64,000 nucleotides of DNA from contig NZ_CP091881.1 in assembly GCF_022163125.1 (NCBI RefSeq), positions 2,356,001 through 2,420,000 on the forward strand, in the 5' to 3' direction. Both the position numbers and the translations under genes were made by a program. The notes under the pieces are model-generated. The model was not told where the DNA came from and made no database searches. It saw only the letters and a program-made list of their open reading frames with translations. Of the stretch, positions 7,995-16,701 are shown piece after piece. Each line of letters begins with the position of its first letter. The first letter of the stretch is position 1. The stretch is from Paenibacillus sp. HWE-109 (lineage in GTDB: Bacteria; Bacillota; Bacilli; Paenibacillales; NBRC-103111).

Positions 7995-8022
7995 TTGTCG
8001 CAGCGCAATCTTTTGGTATGAT
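7995..8022 (+). promoter_or_regulatory. Candidate msrAB promoter
   Basis: TTGTCG (7995-8000) and TATGAT (8017-8022) with a 16-bp spacer. The -10 box covers an upstream in-frame ATG at 8018, which supports translation from 8057 instead. Confidence 0.5.
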
Positions 8023-8056
8023 AGTGAAGAGATCAAAGAAAGAGGTGGAGCAGGAG

Positions 8057-9040
8057 ATGGTTAACAACGTTCAGCAAGGAAACTATGATAAGGCAACATT
8101 CGCAGGAGGATGTTTCTGGTGTATGGTAACACCGTTTGAGGAACTTCCAGGCATAATTTCAGTTGTTTCCGGTTATATTGGCGGGCACACGAGCAATCCG
8201 ACTTACCAAGAAGTATGTTCGGAAACGACCGGTCATGCAGAAGCCGTTCAAATTACGTTCGATCCCGTTCTATATCCTTATTCTAAATTACTTGAAACAT
8301 ATTGGCGCCAGATCGATCCAACGGATGCAGGAGGTCAATTCCATGACCGTGGATCATCGTATCGAACCGCCATTTTTGCCCATAGCGATGAGCAGCAAGT
8401 ACAAGCGGAAACTTCCAAGCAGGAACTGCAAGCAAGCGGGCGCTTTGATCGTCCGATTGTGACGGAAATCGTGCGGATCGATGCGGAAGCCTTTTATCCA
8501 GGAGAAGAGTATCATCAGGATTACCATCATAAGAATCCGCTGCGTTATAAAGCTTATCGCAAAGGTTCAGGACGTGATAGCTATATTGAGAAGCACTGGA
8601 ATACAGCGAAGGATAAAGCTGAGCGCAAACAAAAGCTAACTCCGATACAATTCGAAGTGACGCAAAATAATGGTACTGAGCGACCTTTTGATAATGAATT
8701 CTGGGATCATAAAGGGAAAGGCCTCTATGTTGACATTGTCTCGGGTGAGCCTCTATTCAGTTCCTACGATAAATTCGATTCCGGCTGCGGATGGCCGAGC
8801 TTCACGAAGCCGCTATTTGGCGGCAGTGTCAAAGAAAAGACGGATGTCAGTCATTTCATGGTTCGTACGGAAGTTAGAAGTCATGAAGCCGATTCCCATC
8901 TCGGCCATGTATTTAATGATGGTCCGGGACCGAACGGATTGAGGTACTGCATTAATTCAGCTGCATTGCGCTTTATTCCACTCGATGAGCTTGAAAAGGA
9001 AGGGTATGCGGCATTCATACCTTTTTTTGAAGAGAAGTAA
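8057..9040 (+). CDS. msrAB: Bifunctional methionine sulfoxide reductase MsrA-MsrB
   Basis: A 327-aa fusion that repairs oxidised methionine in proteins, reducing both S and R sulfoxides. The MsrA half carries the active-site GGCFWCM (Cys19) and the typical EEYHQDYHHKNP. The MsrB half (from about residue 195) carries SGCGWPSF, HFMVRTEVRS, GHVFNDGP and the catalytic RYCINSAALRF. No signal peptide is present, so it acts in the cytoplasm. The start at 8057 follows AGGTGGAGCAGGAG. It is flanked by a repeat element upstream and a bidirectional terminator downstream. Confidence 0.95.
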   Translation: MVNNVQQGNYDKATFAGGCFWCMVTPFEELPGIISVVSGYIGGHTSNPTYQEVCSETTGHAEAVQITFDPVLYPYSKLLETYWRQIDPTDAGGQFHDRGSSYRTAIFAHSDEQQVQAETSKQELQASGRFDRPIVTEIVRIDAEAFYPGEEYHQDYHHKNPLRYKAYRKGSGRDSYIEKHWNTAKDKAERKQKLTPIQFEVTQNNGTERPFDNEFWDHKGKGLYVDIVSGEPLFSSYDKFDSGCGWPSFTKPLFGGSVKEKTDVSHFMVRTEVRSHEADSHLGHVFNDGPGPNGLRYCINSAALRFIPLDELEKEGYAAFIPFFEEK

Positions 9041-9087
9041 GCCCCATGGCAGTTTAAGTCCTGCGTATTGGCGCATGTAATAAAAAA

Positions 9088-9125
9088 AGACGCTTCCCAG
9101 ATTTAACTTGGGCAGGCGTCTTTCT
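9088..9125. terminator. Bidirectional terminator between msrAB and the CDF transporter gene
   Basis: An AGACGC/GCGTCT stem extended by CCCA/TGGG, with an A-run on the left and TTTCTGTTT on the right. It can serve both convergent genes. Confidence 0.75.
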
Positions 9126-9143
9126 GTTTATTTGGAAAATTGT

Positions 9144-10034
9144 TTATTCTTTGTACCAAGGATTTAAATGAATCAGAACTTCATCGACATCATGGTGTTC
9201 ATTTTTAATGGACTGCTTGATGGCCCTTGAGATATCGTGACCTTGCTGAACGGTGAGCTCTCCTGGAATGGAGACGCGGGCATCTACCAAAATATAATGA
9301 CCATGCTCTCGCGCGCGAATGCGATCGATTCTTTTGACCTGTGGGATGGCTTGAATTAATTGTGTGTATTCGGTTAGTCGCTGTTGATCGACGGTTTTTT
9401 CCATCAGAATATCGAAGGATTCCTTAGCCATTTCAATGCCTAAACGAAGAACCAATAGGGAAACGATAATTCCGGCTGCCGCATCGCCATAAGATAACCA
9501 ATGAACATTGTAGACATTGCCTATAAAAGCTAAGCCAATCCCAATCACTGCGGCTAACGATGCGTAGACATCGGCTAGATGATCTTTGGCTGTTGCGATA
9601 AGCCCTTTGCTATTCGTCTCTTTGCCGATCCGAATCGTATATACGTAGAGGGCATATTTCCAAATAGCAGATAAAATGGCTGCGAAGAAAGCGATATAGC
9701 TTGGAGCCAGGGGCTCGTGGAAAAAGGCGGCTGTCGCATGATAACCGATATAAAGTGCTGCTAACACAAGAATAAATGCGACAAATCCGGAGCCGAGCAC
9801 TTCTGCTTTGCCATGTCCATAGGGGTGATCTTCATCGGCTGGAAGTTTGGATATGCGCATGGCGCTGAGGGCTGCGACAGTTGCGATAATGTCACCGGCA
9901 TTATGAACCCCGTCTGCTAATAGCACCTCACTTTGAAAGACAAGTCCGATAATAATTTTCATAAAAGTTAGAACGATGTTGCTAATGAGAGAGAGCCAAA
10001 TGGCCCAGACAGATGATTTGTTGTTACTGCTCAT
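9144..10034 (-). CDS. Cation diffusion facilitator (CDF) metal exporter
   Basis: A 296-aa integral membrane protein with about six transmembrane helices and a C-terminal cytoplasmic domain. The metal-site motifs of the CDF family are visible: LLADGVHNAGD in helix 2, HPYGHGKAE after it and AKDHLADVYASL in helix 5. Family members use the proton gradient to expel Zn, Co, Ni, Mn or Fe; specificity cannot be fixed from sequence. The ATG at 10034 follows AGGAGGTCA; the ATG at 10067 lacks such a site. A perfect 14-bp hairpin with a T-run on this strand sits in the leader, suggesting attenuation control. Confidence 0.92.
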   Translation of the reverse strand: MSSNNKSSVWAIWLSLISNIVLTFMKIIIGLVFQSEVLLADGVHNAGDIIATVAALSAMRISKLPADEDHPYGHGKAEVLGSGFVAFILVLAALYIGYHATAAFFHEPLAPSYIAFFAAILSAIWKYALYVYTIRIGKETNSKGLIATAKDHLADVYASLAAVIGIGLAFIGNVYNVHWLSYGDAAAGIIVSLLVLRLGIEMAKESFDILMEKTVDQQRLTEYTQLIQAIPQVKRIDRIRAREHGHYILVDARVSIPGELTVQQGHDISRAIKQSIKNEHHDVDEVLIHLNPWYKE

Positions 10035-10069
10035 CAAAGATGACCTCCTACAGAAGTGTTTCCCCAAGG

Positions 10070-10104
10070 AAAAAAAATCCCTTGACCAAGGGTCAAGGGA
10101 TTTT
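10070..10104 (-). promoter_or_regulatory. Terminator-like hairpin in the CDF gene leader
   Basis: Perfect 14-bp arms, AAAATCCCTTGACC and GGTCAAGGGATTTT, around a 3-nt loop. Read on the minus strand they are followed by eight T, which is the form of an intrinsic terminator. It ends 35 nt before the CDF start codon, inside the probable leader. I could not recognise a NiCo, Mn or other riboswitch aptamer upstream. Confidence 0.6.
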
Positions 10105-10268
10105 CATTGTTTTTTATATGGGAATGGGAATCTAGTACAAAATAATAGGACATAATCAACACTTCACTTTACACAAATATCTTTGTATAATACCACACAT
10201 AGTAGAAATTAACAAACCATGCCGATAGGTCTGTCCATTGACGATCTCATGGGGGAGGCAAAAAAGTT

Positions 10269-10928
10269 ATGTTAAAACCTTGGCTAATCGATATTCAACA
10301 TCAATTGCTTCCAAACCTGGAAATTCATAGTGAAGACCCGTTCGAACCCATTGTTGTGCATGTATACCCAAAACCTTGGAAATTAGTAGGTGCTGGCAAC
10401 TATGCAGCGGTTTTCATGCATCCAAACCATCCGGAAGTGGTGGTAAAAGTGTATGCGCCTGGCAGGCATGGGATCGTTGAGGAAACGGAAGTGTATAGTC
10501 GACTAGGGAAGCACCCGGCTTTCTCGGAATGTTTGCATGCAGGGGACAATTTCCTTGTTTTGCGACGTTTGACTGGCGTAACCTTGTACAATTGTTTACA
10601 GCGCGGGCTGCCTATCCCGCGGCAGGTCATCGTAGATATTGATCAAGCACTTGCTTATGCGGTGAGCAGGGGACTAAATCCGCACGATGTTCACGGGAAA
10701 AACGTGATGATGCAGGACGGCAGGGGACTAGTCGTAGACGTGTCTGATTTTATGAAAAGTGAATATTGTCCGATGTGGGACGATTTGAAACAGGCGTATG
10801 ACCGCTTCTACTATTCATGGATTCGCAGATTACGGATTCCTGGATTTGCTTTGAATGTGGTTCGCAGAGGCTATCGCAAATGGAAAAAAATTCGCAGGTC
10901 CAGGCATACCATACAATCGATTAAGTGA
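10269..10928 (+). CDS. Small protein-kinase-like protein
   Basis: A 219-aa soluble protein with a reduced kinase fold. GAGNYAAVF is a glycine-rich loop, VVVKVYAPG supplies a possible ATP-binding Lys, and FLVLRRLTG is hinge-like. HDVHGKNVMM resembles the catalytic loop, but it lacks the canonical HRD Asp pattern. VVDVSDF stands for the metal-binding DFG region. The C-terminal ~45 residues are strongly basic. Length is about 60 aa below a full Ser/Thr kinase domain. Such proteins occur in Bacillales with unknown substrates. It is followed 30 bp later by the HPr-like gene and may be co-transcribed with it. Confidence 0.65.
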   Translation: MLKPWLIDIQHQLLPNLEIHSEDPFEPIVVHVYPKPWKLVGAGNYAAVFMHPNHPEVVVKVYAPGRHGIVEETEVYSRLGKHPAFSECLHAGDNFLVLRRLTGVTLYNCLQRGLPIPRQVIVDIDQALAYAVSRGLNPHDVHGKNVMMQDGRGLVVDVSDFMKSEYCPMWDDLKQAYDRFYYSWIRRLRIPGFALNVVRRGYRKWKKIRRSRHTIQSIK

Positions 10929-10958
10929 AATTACTATGTACAAAAGGATGGCGCATCT

Positions 10959-11222
10959 ATGAGAGTCCATGAATTTAGCATTCGGCGGGATTTACAGCGA
11001 AGTGATATGTCCGACATTTCAGCCAAGTCCTCTCATTTTATATCGGATATTACGATCGATTTCGAACAGGAGCATAAAGCCTATCACGTAGATGTGAAAA
11101 GTTTGCTAGGGATGCTGCTCGTTCCTATCAAAGCGGGTACATCCTTGCGTTTGTTAACGCGAGGCAAAGATGAGGAAGAAGCGATGCATGTCATTTTTGA
11201 TTTGTTCGAATCTTATCGTTGA
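10959..11222 (+). CDS. HPr-like protein without the phosphoryl-carrier histidine
   Basis: An 87-aa protein of HPr size. The region VDVKSLLGMLLVPIKAG aligns with the Ser46 loop of HPr and Crh (VNLKSIMGVMSL), so Ser48 is a candidate for HPr-kinase phosphorylation. The segment expected to carry His15 reads RSDMSDISAKSSHF, with no His at that place and no HARP motif, so it cannot act as a sugar-transport phosphocarrier. That is the pattern of the regulatory paralogue Crh, though this is a divergent sequence. It has its own ribosome binding site (AAAGGATGG) and follows the kinase-like gene. Confidence 0.7.
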   Translation: MRVHEFSIRRDLQRSDMSDISAKSSHFISDITIDFEQEHKAYHVDVKSLLGMLLVPIKAGTSLRLLTRGKDEEEAMHVIFDLFESYR

Positions 11223-11378
11223 GCATTCTCTGCACAATATTTGACCTTATTCTCACAAGATTGGATAGAGATCGTACCTACTATAAGCGATAAAATGAGC
11301 TTATCAAGCTTATTGCCTGTCCGTTTAGCAGGATACGATGCAGCCAATATAAGGTAGATATTGAAGGAGTGAGCGTAA

Positions 11379-12413
11379 ATGAACAAGCATCAAGTTGTCG
11401 TTGTTGGGTGCGGAGGCATGGCCAATGTGTGGGTTGAGTATATCTTGAAACGGGCTGACAGCACCGTCGTTGCCCTCGTCGATATTAAAACGGAATTCGC
11501 GCAGGCAATGGCAGATCGTCATAGCCTAAGCTGCAGCGTTTACACCAATTTGGAGCAGGCTATTCAAGAGAGCGGGGCTAATTTGGTGTTGGATATAACG
11601 ATACCGGACAGTCACTTTCAAGTATGCACCACAGGACTGCGTCTTGGCTGCAACGTTTTTGGCGAAAAACCGATGGCAGCCACGATGGCTGAAGCTCGGG
11701 AGATTGTACAGCTGGCGGAACGTACGGGCAAGACTCTTTCGGTGATGCAAAACCGCCGCTATCTGCCGAACATCCGCGCTATGCGGGATCTCATTCACAC
11801 AGGCACGATTGGCCGTGTGGGGTATGCGGGTGCCGATTTTTTCATCGGCGCGCATTTTGGGGGCTTCCGCGATGCGATGGACAGCCCGTTGATTCTGGAC
11901 ATGGCGATCCATACTTTCGATCAGGCTCGCTTTATTACAGGGGCAGACCCCGTGTCTGTGTACTGCCAAGAATTTAACCCGCCTGGTTCCTGGTATGCGG
12001 GTAATGCTTCTGCGGTCTGCATCTATGAGATGTCTGACGGCTCTGTGTTCTGCTATCGCGGCTCCTGGTGCGCAGAAGGTGTTCCGACCTCATGGGAGTC
12101 CGCATGGCGCGTGACGGGCGAGCAGGGCAGCGTCATATGGGACGGCACAGGCGCACCATACGCCGAAATTGTCGCGAGCGGCGACCAGACAGGCAAGTTC
12201 ATCCGCGATTACACGCGAGTGGAGGCGGAGCTGAACTGGCCAGGCAGCAGCGGCCACGCGGGATGTCTGGACGAGATGTTCGCAGCGCTGGAGGAAGGCC
12301 GTCCCGCGGAAACCGACTGCCGCGACAACATCAAGAGCATGGCGATGGTGCTCGGCGCCATCGAAAGCGCCAAGCTCGGGCAGAAGGTGGATTTGCGCGA
12401 TTATTGGAGCTGA
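11379..12413 (+). CDS. Gfo/Idh/MocA family oxidoreductase
   Basis: A 344-aa NAD(P)-dependent dehydrogenase. The N-terminal Rossmann domain begins VVVVGCGGMANVW, and the GEKPMA motif near residue 97 carries the catalytic Lys of the family. The C-terminal beta-sheet domain follows (LDMAIHTFDQARFITG). Members act on sugars, inositols or related polyols; substrate unknown. The 3' third (12.08-12.41 kb) is markedly more GC-rich than the 5' part. AAGGAGTGA precedes the start and a terminator shared with yitT follows. Confidence 0.88.
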   Translation: MNKHQVVVVGCGGMANVWVEYILKRADSTVVALVDIKTEFAQAMADRHSLSCSVYTNLEQAIQESGANLVLDITIPDSHFQVCTTGLRLGCNVFGEKPMAATMAEAREIVQLAERTGKTLSVMQNRRYLPNIRAMRDLIHTGTIGRVGYAGADFFIGAHFGGFRDAMDSPLILDMAIHTFDQARFITGADPVSVYCQEFNPPGSWYAGNASAVCIYEMSDGSVFCYRGSWCAEGVPTSWESAWRVTGEQGSVIWDGTGAPYAEIVASGDQTGKFIRDYTRVEAELNWPGSSGHAGCLDEMFAALEEGRPAETDCRDNIKSMAMVLGAIESAKLGQKVDLRDYWS

Positions 12414-12438
12414 GCGCTGGGGAACCGTACCAAATTTG

Positions 12439-12494
12439 AAAATGGCCCGTGACCTGCAGTTCCCTTAGGAACAAGCAGGCGCACGGGCCATTTT
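12439..12494. terminator. Bidirectional terminator between the oxidoreductase and YitT genes
   Basis: Arms AAAATGGCCCGTG and CACGGGCCATTTT enclose a ~30-nt loop that contains its own short pairing. A and T runs on both sides suit the convergent genes. Confidence 0.75.
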
Positions 12495-12504
12495 GCATTC
12501 TTGT

Positions 12505-13401
12505 TTAGTGAATATCTTTCTTTTTAAATCGTCCGCCCTTCACATCGTGAATGTTGCCGATGGCGAGGAATGCCTTGGCGTCCAGTTCGTCGACGATGGA
12601 CTTTAGCTTGGCTTCTTCCAGGCGGGTAATGACGCTGAAGATGACTTTTTTGTCATCTCCGGTAAAGGCGCCTTCGCCTTTCAGGTAGGTTACGCCGCGG
12701 CCCAAACGGTACGTGATGGCTTCTCCGATTGTTTCGTATTCGTCACTGATAATCCACACGGATTTGGATTGATCGAGTCCTTCAATGACGATGTCAATCA
12801 TTTTGAAGGCAATGAAGTAGGCAATCAGCGAGTACATGGCATGATCCCAACCAAATACGAAGCCTGCGCTTCCCAGGATGAAGAAGTTGAAGAACATGAC
12901 GATTTCACCAACCGAGAATGGCGACTTTTTGCTGATCAAGATCGCGACAATTTCTGTTCCATCCAAGGATCCGCCTGACCGTATGACAAGCCCTACACCG
13001 ATACCTAAGATGATACCTCCGAAAACAGCGGCTAATAGGGGATCAATCGTTATGGCCTGAACGGGGTGCAGCAAGTAAGTGCCAACCGACATCAGAATGA
13101 CCGAAAATAAAGTGGATAAGGCGAATGTCTTACCGATCTGTTTGTAGCCTAAAAGTAAGAATGGCAAGTTAAGCAAAATTAAAAATATACCTAGCGGGAT
13201 ATGCGTTAAATGAGCGAGGATTATAGATATCCCGACAATTCCGCCATCAATGATGTTGTTGGGGACCAAGAAAATTTCCAACCCAACAGATACTAAGCCA
13301 GACCCGAAAATCATGAATAAGATTCTACGCAGAAATTTGGTGCGAGTTAACTTGCGATGCTGGGAGCTTGTGTGTTCTGCTCCGGATAATGAGTTTGACA
13401 T
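12505..13401 (-). CDS. YitT family membrane protein
   Basis: A 298-aa protein with five to six transmembrane helices (about residues 25-205) and a soluble C-terminal DUF2179 domain (from GDDKKVIFSVITRLEEAKL). This is the standard architecture of the YitT/YpjC family, common in several copies in Bacillales. The glycine-rich SGGSLDGTEIVA between helices is conserved. Its transport substrate or role is unknown. AGAGGAA precedes the ATG. Upstream on the same strand, 34 bp away, ends a small membrane protein gene. Confidence 0.88.
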   Translation of the reverse strand: MSNSLSGAEHTSSQHRKLTRTKFLRRILFMIFGSGLVSVGLEIFLVPNNIIDGGIVGISIILAHLTHIPLGIFLILLNLPFLLLGYKQIGKTFALSTLFSVILMSVGTYLLHPVQAITIDPLLAAVFGGIILGIGVGLVIRSGGSLDGTEIVAILISKKSPFSVGEIVMFFNFFILGSAGFVFGWDHAMYSLIAYFIAFKMIDIVIEGLDQSKSVWIISDEYETIGEAITYRLGRGVTYLKGEGAFTGDDKKVIFSVITRLEEAKLKSIVDELDAKAFLAIGNIHDVKGGRFKKKDIH

Positions 13402-13435
13402 GTAAGGTTCCTCTTTCCCTGATTCAATTCTTTTT

Positions 13436-13801
13436 CTAGGTTGAAAAATAATGAATGAGGCCCGTATAACCCGAAATGAATTTGAGAAAGGCGAGGAGTA
13501 TTTCCTTTAGTCGAAGCCATATTTTAGCTAAGATATAAACAATGAAAATAACAAACACGGTGATATCATATTGGGCGAAAAAATCATTGTGCCATCGAAT
13601 TTTATCGACGTGCTGGAAAAATGTTTTTTTGGTCAGTGAATGTTCTTGTATGCTCAAGACTTGCGTGGTATTAGCCAACACAAGTATTTCGGTATCAGAT
13701 GAGAAATGATGGGAAATCGGTGGTGTCAACGGGAAAATAAATAAGCCGAGGATGATCCAAACCAAAATTTGCCACTGATACTTTCGTAGAAAAAGACGCA
13801 A
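13436..13801 (-). CDS. Small membrane protein of unknown function (TTG start)
   Basis: A 121-aa protein with two probable transmembrane helices, near residues 10-28 (ILVWIILGLFIFPL) and 80-100 (ITVFVIFIVYILAK), around a polar loop of about 45 residues. I do not recognise the family. The start is taken as TTG at 13801 because AGGAGGGG stands 7 nt upstream; an ATG at 13855 has no ribosome binding site. It lies directly upstream of the YitT gene on the same strand, so the two may share a transcript. Confidence 0.6.
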   Translation of the reverse strand: MRLFLRKYQWQILVWIILGLFIFPLTPPISHHFSSDTEILVLANTTQVLSIQEHSLTKKTFFQHVDKIRWHNDFFAQYDITVFVIFIVYILAKIWLRLKEILLAFLKFISGYTGLIHYFST

Positions 13802-13855
13802 GGAGTATCCCCTCCTGATCCTTACATTGAACCAAATTTGCTTGAATTGTAGCAT

Positions 13856-14184
13856 TTCAGCCGAAATGAGTCAAACGCGGAGACTTAACTTTGGTGTTTT
13901 CTTGAAGCATAAGTGTGCGGAGAAAGCGGTTTGACTTCATAACTGGAGGATCGTTCCAGAATATGTTGGAATTTGGGTGAAATAGGAGCGTAATCCACAG
14001 AAAAACAGGTTATAATTTTTTTGAAAGGAATTTTGCACACCGATCACCAAATATTATCGTAATAACGTATAATAGACATTTTCGTCTGATTATTGTCCAA
14101 TGAAATTATGGCCTTAATCGTACGAATGAACTTGTTTCTATATCGGGGAAAATGGTCCAGCAGCCTTGGGGGGAGATTGCTTGT
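13856..14184. other. Intergenic region upstream of the DUF2334 gene
   Basis: A gene-free ~330 bp between divergent genes. It contains two TATAAT hexamers reading right (near 14013 and 14070), either of which could drive the DUF2334 gene. I see no riboswitch, repeat copy or reading frame with a ribosome binding site. Confidence 0.45.
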
Positions 14185-16107
14185 ATGCGGATCTTAATAC
14201 AAAAAAATACGTGGTTACGATATGTGATAGCTGGTGTGGTTTCATTTGGCTTGTATCTGGGATTGTATCACATGATGACTGTTGAAGGAGCCGATAATAA
14301 TCCACGGTTTATGATGATCCGGTTGGAAGATATCGGGCCAGGTGGTTACTACAGCTCCCTTGAAGGGGTCGGCAAATTAAGAGCTGTTTTGGCGTATCTG
14401 AATGAACAGCATGTTCACTACAGCCTCGCCGTCGTTCCACGTTGGAAGAATATTTCGGCGGATGGAACGCGCTATGACCGATCTATTAGTCAATTGAGCG
14501 ATAGTTATGTGCAAGCTTTTAACAAAGTTCTGCGTGAAGCTGAACAAACGAATGGCACAATCGGTATGCATGGCTATACGCATCAAGTTGGCGAGGAACT
14601 GCGGGAGGATGGACATCAAGCTTCTGGGATAGGCAATGAATTTAATGTTCCCGATAAGCCTGAGACGGCAACGACTGCATTCGCCGAAAGTCGGGTGAAA
14701 GAAGGGTTAGCTCGTTTTCAGCAAGCGGGATTTACTCCGCATTTCTGGGAAGCGCCGCATTATCATACAACGCCAGAGCAGGATAAGGTGTTTCGGTCTT
14801 ATTTCGGGCTGTTGTATCAGCCGGACACGGCTGTTCAGGTAAATCCGCCATTTGCGCAGTATGAAAATGCACTTAACACAAGCAATGGTGTGCCTTCCCT
14901 TGGAAATGTTCATGTGCCTACGACTTTATCCTATATCCCAAGCGGGAAAGATGAGAAGTTTATCCTCAATCAATTGGGCAAAATCGAACGCATTAATTCC
15001 TTTTTCTATCATCCTTTTCTGGAATTTAACTATCTGGAGCCAATCCTGGATGAATGGGGCAGCCCTGTTGTGAAAGATGGCATACCCGCCTATCATTATT
15101 CCGGTGACAACAAGAGTGTTCTGCAAAAATTAATTACCCAACTGCATGCGAAAGGGTATCCGTTCTATTCGGTGCATGATTACATCCCTTTCACGCCAGC
15201 ACAACGCTTGAAAATAGGCAGCGCCAAATCGACGCTTGTTCAAACGGGTCATCTGACGGGCAGAAGCCAAGTTGATGTTGTTACATGGAATAAGAAAACA
15301 GCAAGTATATCGATTACGAAGGGAGAATACTCACCCATTCGCAGTGCTGCCCAGCCTGCTTCGCAGGTTGTTGGTTCGATTCCTTATACGGATGGCGCGG
15401 CTTTTGCTCTCGATAGTCGGTTGGATCGCAGTAAAAAAGGGCTGTGGGTTGTTAATCCGAGCGGCAGACTTGATGAATATTCCCCTGATGGCAGTGGTTT
15501 TGCCAAGCACCAAAGCTGGAAAATACCGGCCAATCGCTGGTATGATTTATATGAACTTCGTCAGCCCAATGGTGATTGCATACTTGCGGGTCAATCTTGG
15601 GACCGTAGTCAGCTTTTAGGTGTGTATGTGCATGGGAAAGATGTAAAACCTATCAAACCTTATACGTTCCGGTCCAATTCTTCCAGAGACCTGATCGTTA
15701 GAAATATGGCGAGTCCGGATCGCCAAGGTTTATTCTTGTTTAAAGAAGATACGTCGCAAGGCGTGGAATTCCAGTTGGATAAAACCGTTATGCAATGGAA
15801 GCTGGCGAAAGTGACCTTAAACATTCCGGATGAGCTTGGCAATATCCGCTTTGGTGATTTTAATGGCGACGGGAAAGAGGACATTCTTCGTTACGATGCG
15901 AAAAATTTAACTAGTCGTGTTTATCAAGGGACCACAGAGGATGAATACAAACTGTTATCTGTATTTGGTCCATGGGGAAGAACTTCAGGACGTTTAATCG
16001 TGGACGATTTCGATGGAAACGGGAAAGCGGACATTGCTCAGTATCCTAATGATGATGCTTTTATGGACGTGGCATTGTCATTCCAGAGCCAGAATGCGAA
16101 GGAGTAA
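14185..16107 (+). CDS. DUF2334 polysaccharide-deacetylase-like surface protein with FG-GAP C-terminus
   Basis: A 640-aa protein with an N-terminal hydrophobic anchor (YVIAGVVSFGLYLGLYHMM). The next ~350 residues form a DUF2334 domain, related to NodB deacetylases: MIRLEDIGPGGYY gives the metal-site Asp, IGMHGYTH a His, and EAPHYHTTP and FFYHPFLEF further blocks. The C-terminal part ends with two calcium-binding-like FG-GAP/VCBS segments, FGDFNGDGKEDIL and VDDFDGNGKADIAQY. It is probably attached outside the membrane and acts on a surface polysaccharide. The ATG at 14185 follows GGGGGGAG. The Nudix gene starts 18 bp downstream. Confidence 0.82.
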   Translation: MRILIQKNTWLRYVIAGVVSFGLYLGLYHMMTVEGADNNPRFMMIRLEDIGPGGYYSSLEGVGKLRAVLAYLNEQHVHYSLAVVPRWKNISADGTRYDRSISQLSDSYVQAFNKVLREAEQTNGTIGMHGYTHQVGEELREDGHQASGIGNEFNVPDKPETATTAFAESRVKEGLARFQQAGFTPHFWEAPHYHTTPEQDKVFRSYFGLLYQPDTAVQVNPPFAQYENALNTSNGVPSLGNVHVPTTLSYIPSGKDEKFILNQLGKIERINSFFYHPFLEFNYLEPILDEWGSPVVKDGIPAYHYSGDNKSVLQKLITQLHAKGYPFYSVHDYIPFTPAQRLKIGSAKSTLVQTGHLTGRSQVDVVTWNKKTASISITKGEYSPIRSAAQPASQVVGSIPYTDGAAFALDSRLDRSKKGLWVVNPSGRLDEYSPDGSGFAKHQSWKIPANRWYDLYELRQPNGDCILAGQSWDRSQLLGVYVHGKDVKPIKPYTFRSNSSRDLIVRNMASPDRQGLFLFKEDTSQGVEFQLDKTVMQWKLAKVTLNIPDELGNIRFGDFNGDGKEDILRYDAKNLTSRVYQGTTEDEYKLLSVFGPWGRTSGRLIVDDFDGNGKADIAQYPNDDAFMDVALSFQSQNAKE

Positions 16108-16125
16108 TCCATAAGGAGGACGCAA

Positions 16126-16557
16126 GTGAGAACACCGATTTTGTACGGATCTGTGCATGTTTTATTTTACCAAGATGAAGAGGTTCTGTTGTTAAAACGG
16201 CAAAATACCGGGTTCCAGGATGGCAACTGGAGTGTTGTTGCGGGACGCATGGATGGGGATGAGGAAGTCATCGCAGCTGCAATCCGGGAAGCCAGAGAAG
16301 AAGCAGGCGTCGTGATTGAGCCGGAGGACATAGAAATTATTGGTGTCATGCACCGCAAAAACACGACATCGGAATGGGTGGATTTCTTTCTTAAAGCACA
16401 CAGCTGGCAGGGAGAAATCAGGAATCAAGAACCTGAGAAATGTGAGCAGCTCAAATGGTTTCCCGCCAAGCAGCTCCCGGACAATATGGTTTCTTATATT
16501 CGAACAGCATTGGACAATAAGCAGCAAGGTGTTTGGTTTGAAAGCGTAGGCTGGTGA
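16126..16557 (+). CDS. Nudix hydrolase
   Basis: A 143-aa enzyme with a full Nudix box from G40 to G61: G-x5-E, then REAREEAGVV, which binds the metal that activates water for pyrophosphate-bond cleavage. Substrates of this family are nucleoside diphosphates linked to another group; the specific one is unknown. The GTG start follows AAGGAGG. It is close behind the DUF2334 gene and ends before a strong terminator, so the two probably form an operon. Confidence 0.9.
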   Translation: MRTPILYGSVHVLFYQDEEVLLLKRQNTGFQDGNWSVVAGRMDGDEEVIAAAIREAREEAGVVIEPEDIEIIGVMHRKNTTSEWVDFFLKAHSWQGEIRNQEPEKCEQLKWFPAKQLPDNMVSYIRTALDNKQQGVWFESVGW

Positions 16558-16594
16558 GAAACTTGGCAACAGCCTGATGATTTGAATTGTTGGC

Positions 16595-16624
16595 AGGAGC
16601 TGCATATGCAGCTCCTTTTTTTTT
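16595..16624 (+). terminator. Terminator of the Nudix gene
   Basis: A perfect palindrome AGGAGCTGCATATGCAGCTCCT followed by nine T. Confidence 0.9.
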
Positions 16625-16701
16625 GACTGCATTGGTTTGGACCTTGGAGACTACGGATGCATACAGTGATAAGGATGATCCTATAGGTGAAGGTGATAAC
16701 C

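Noticed and set aside
10105..10260. NiCo or Mn riboswitch upstream of the CDF gene
   Set aside because: Reading the minus strand I could not find the conserved aptamer motifs of either class; only the terminator-like hairpin is clear.
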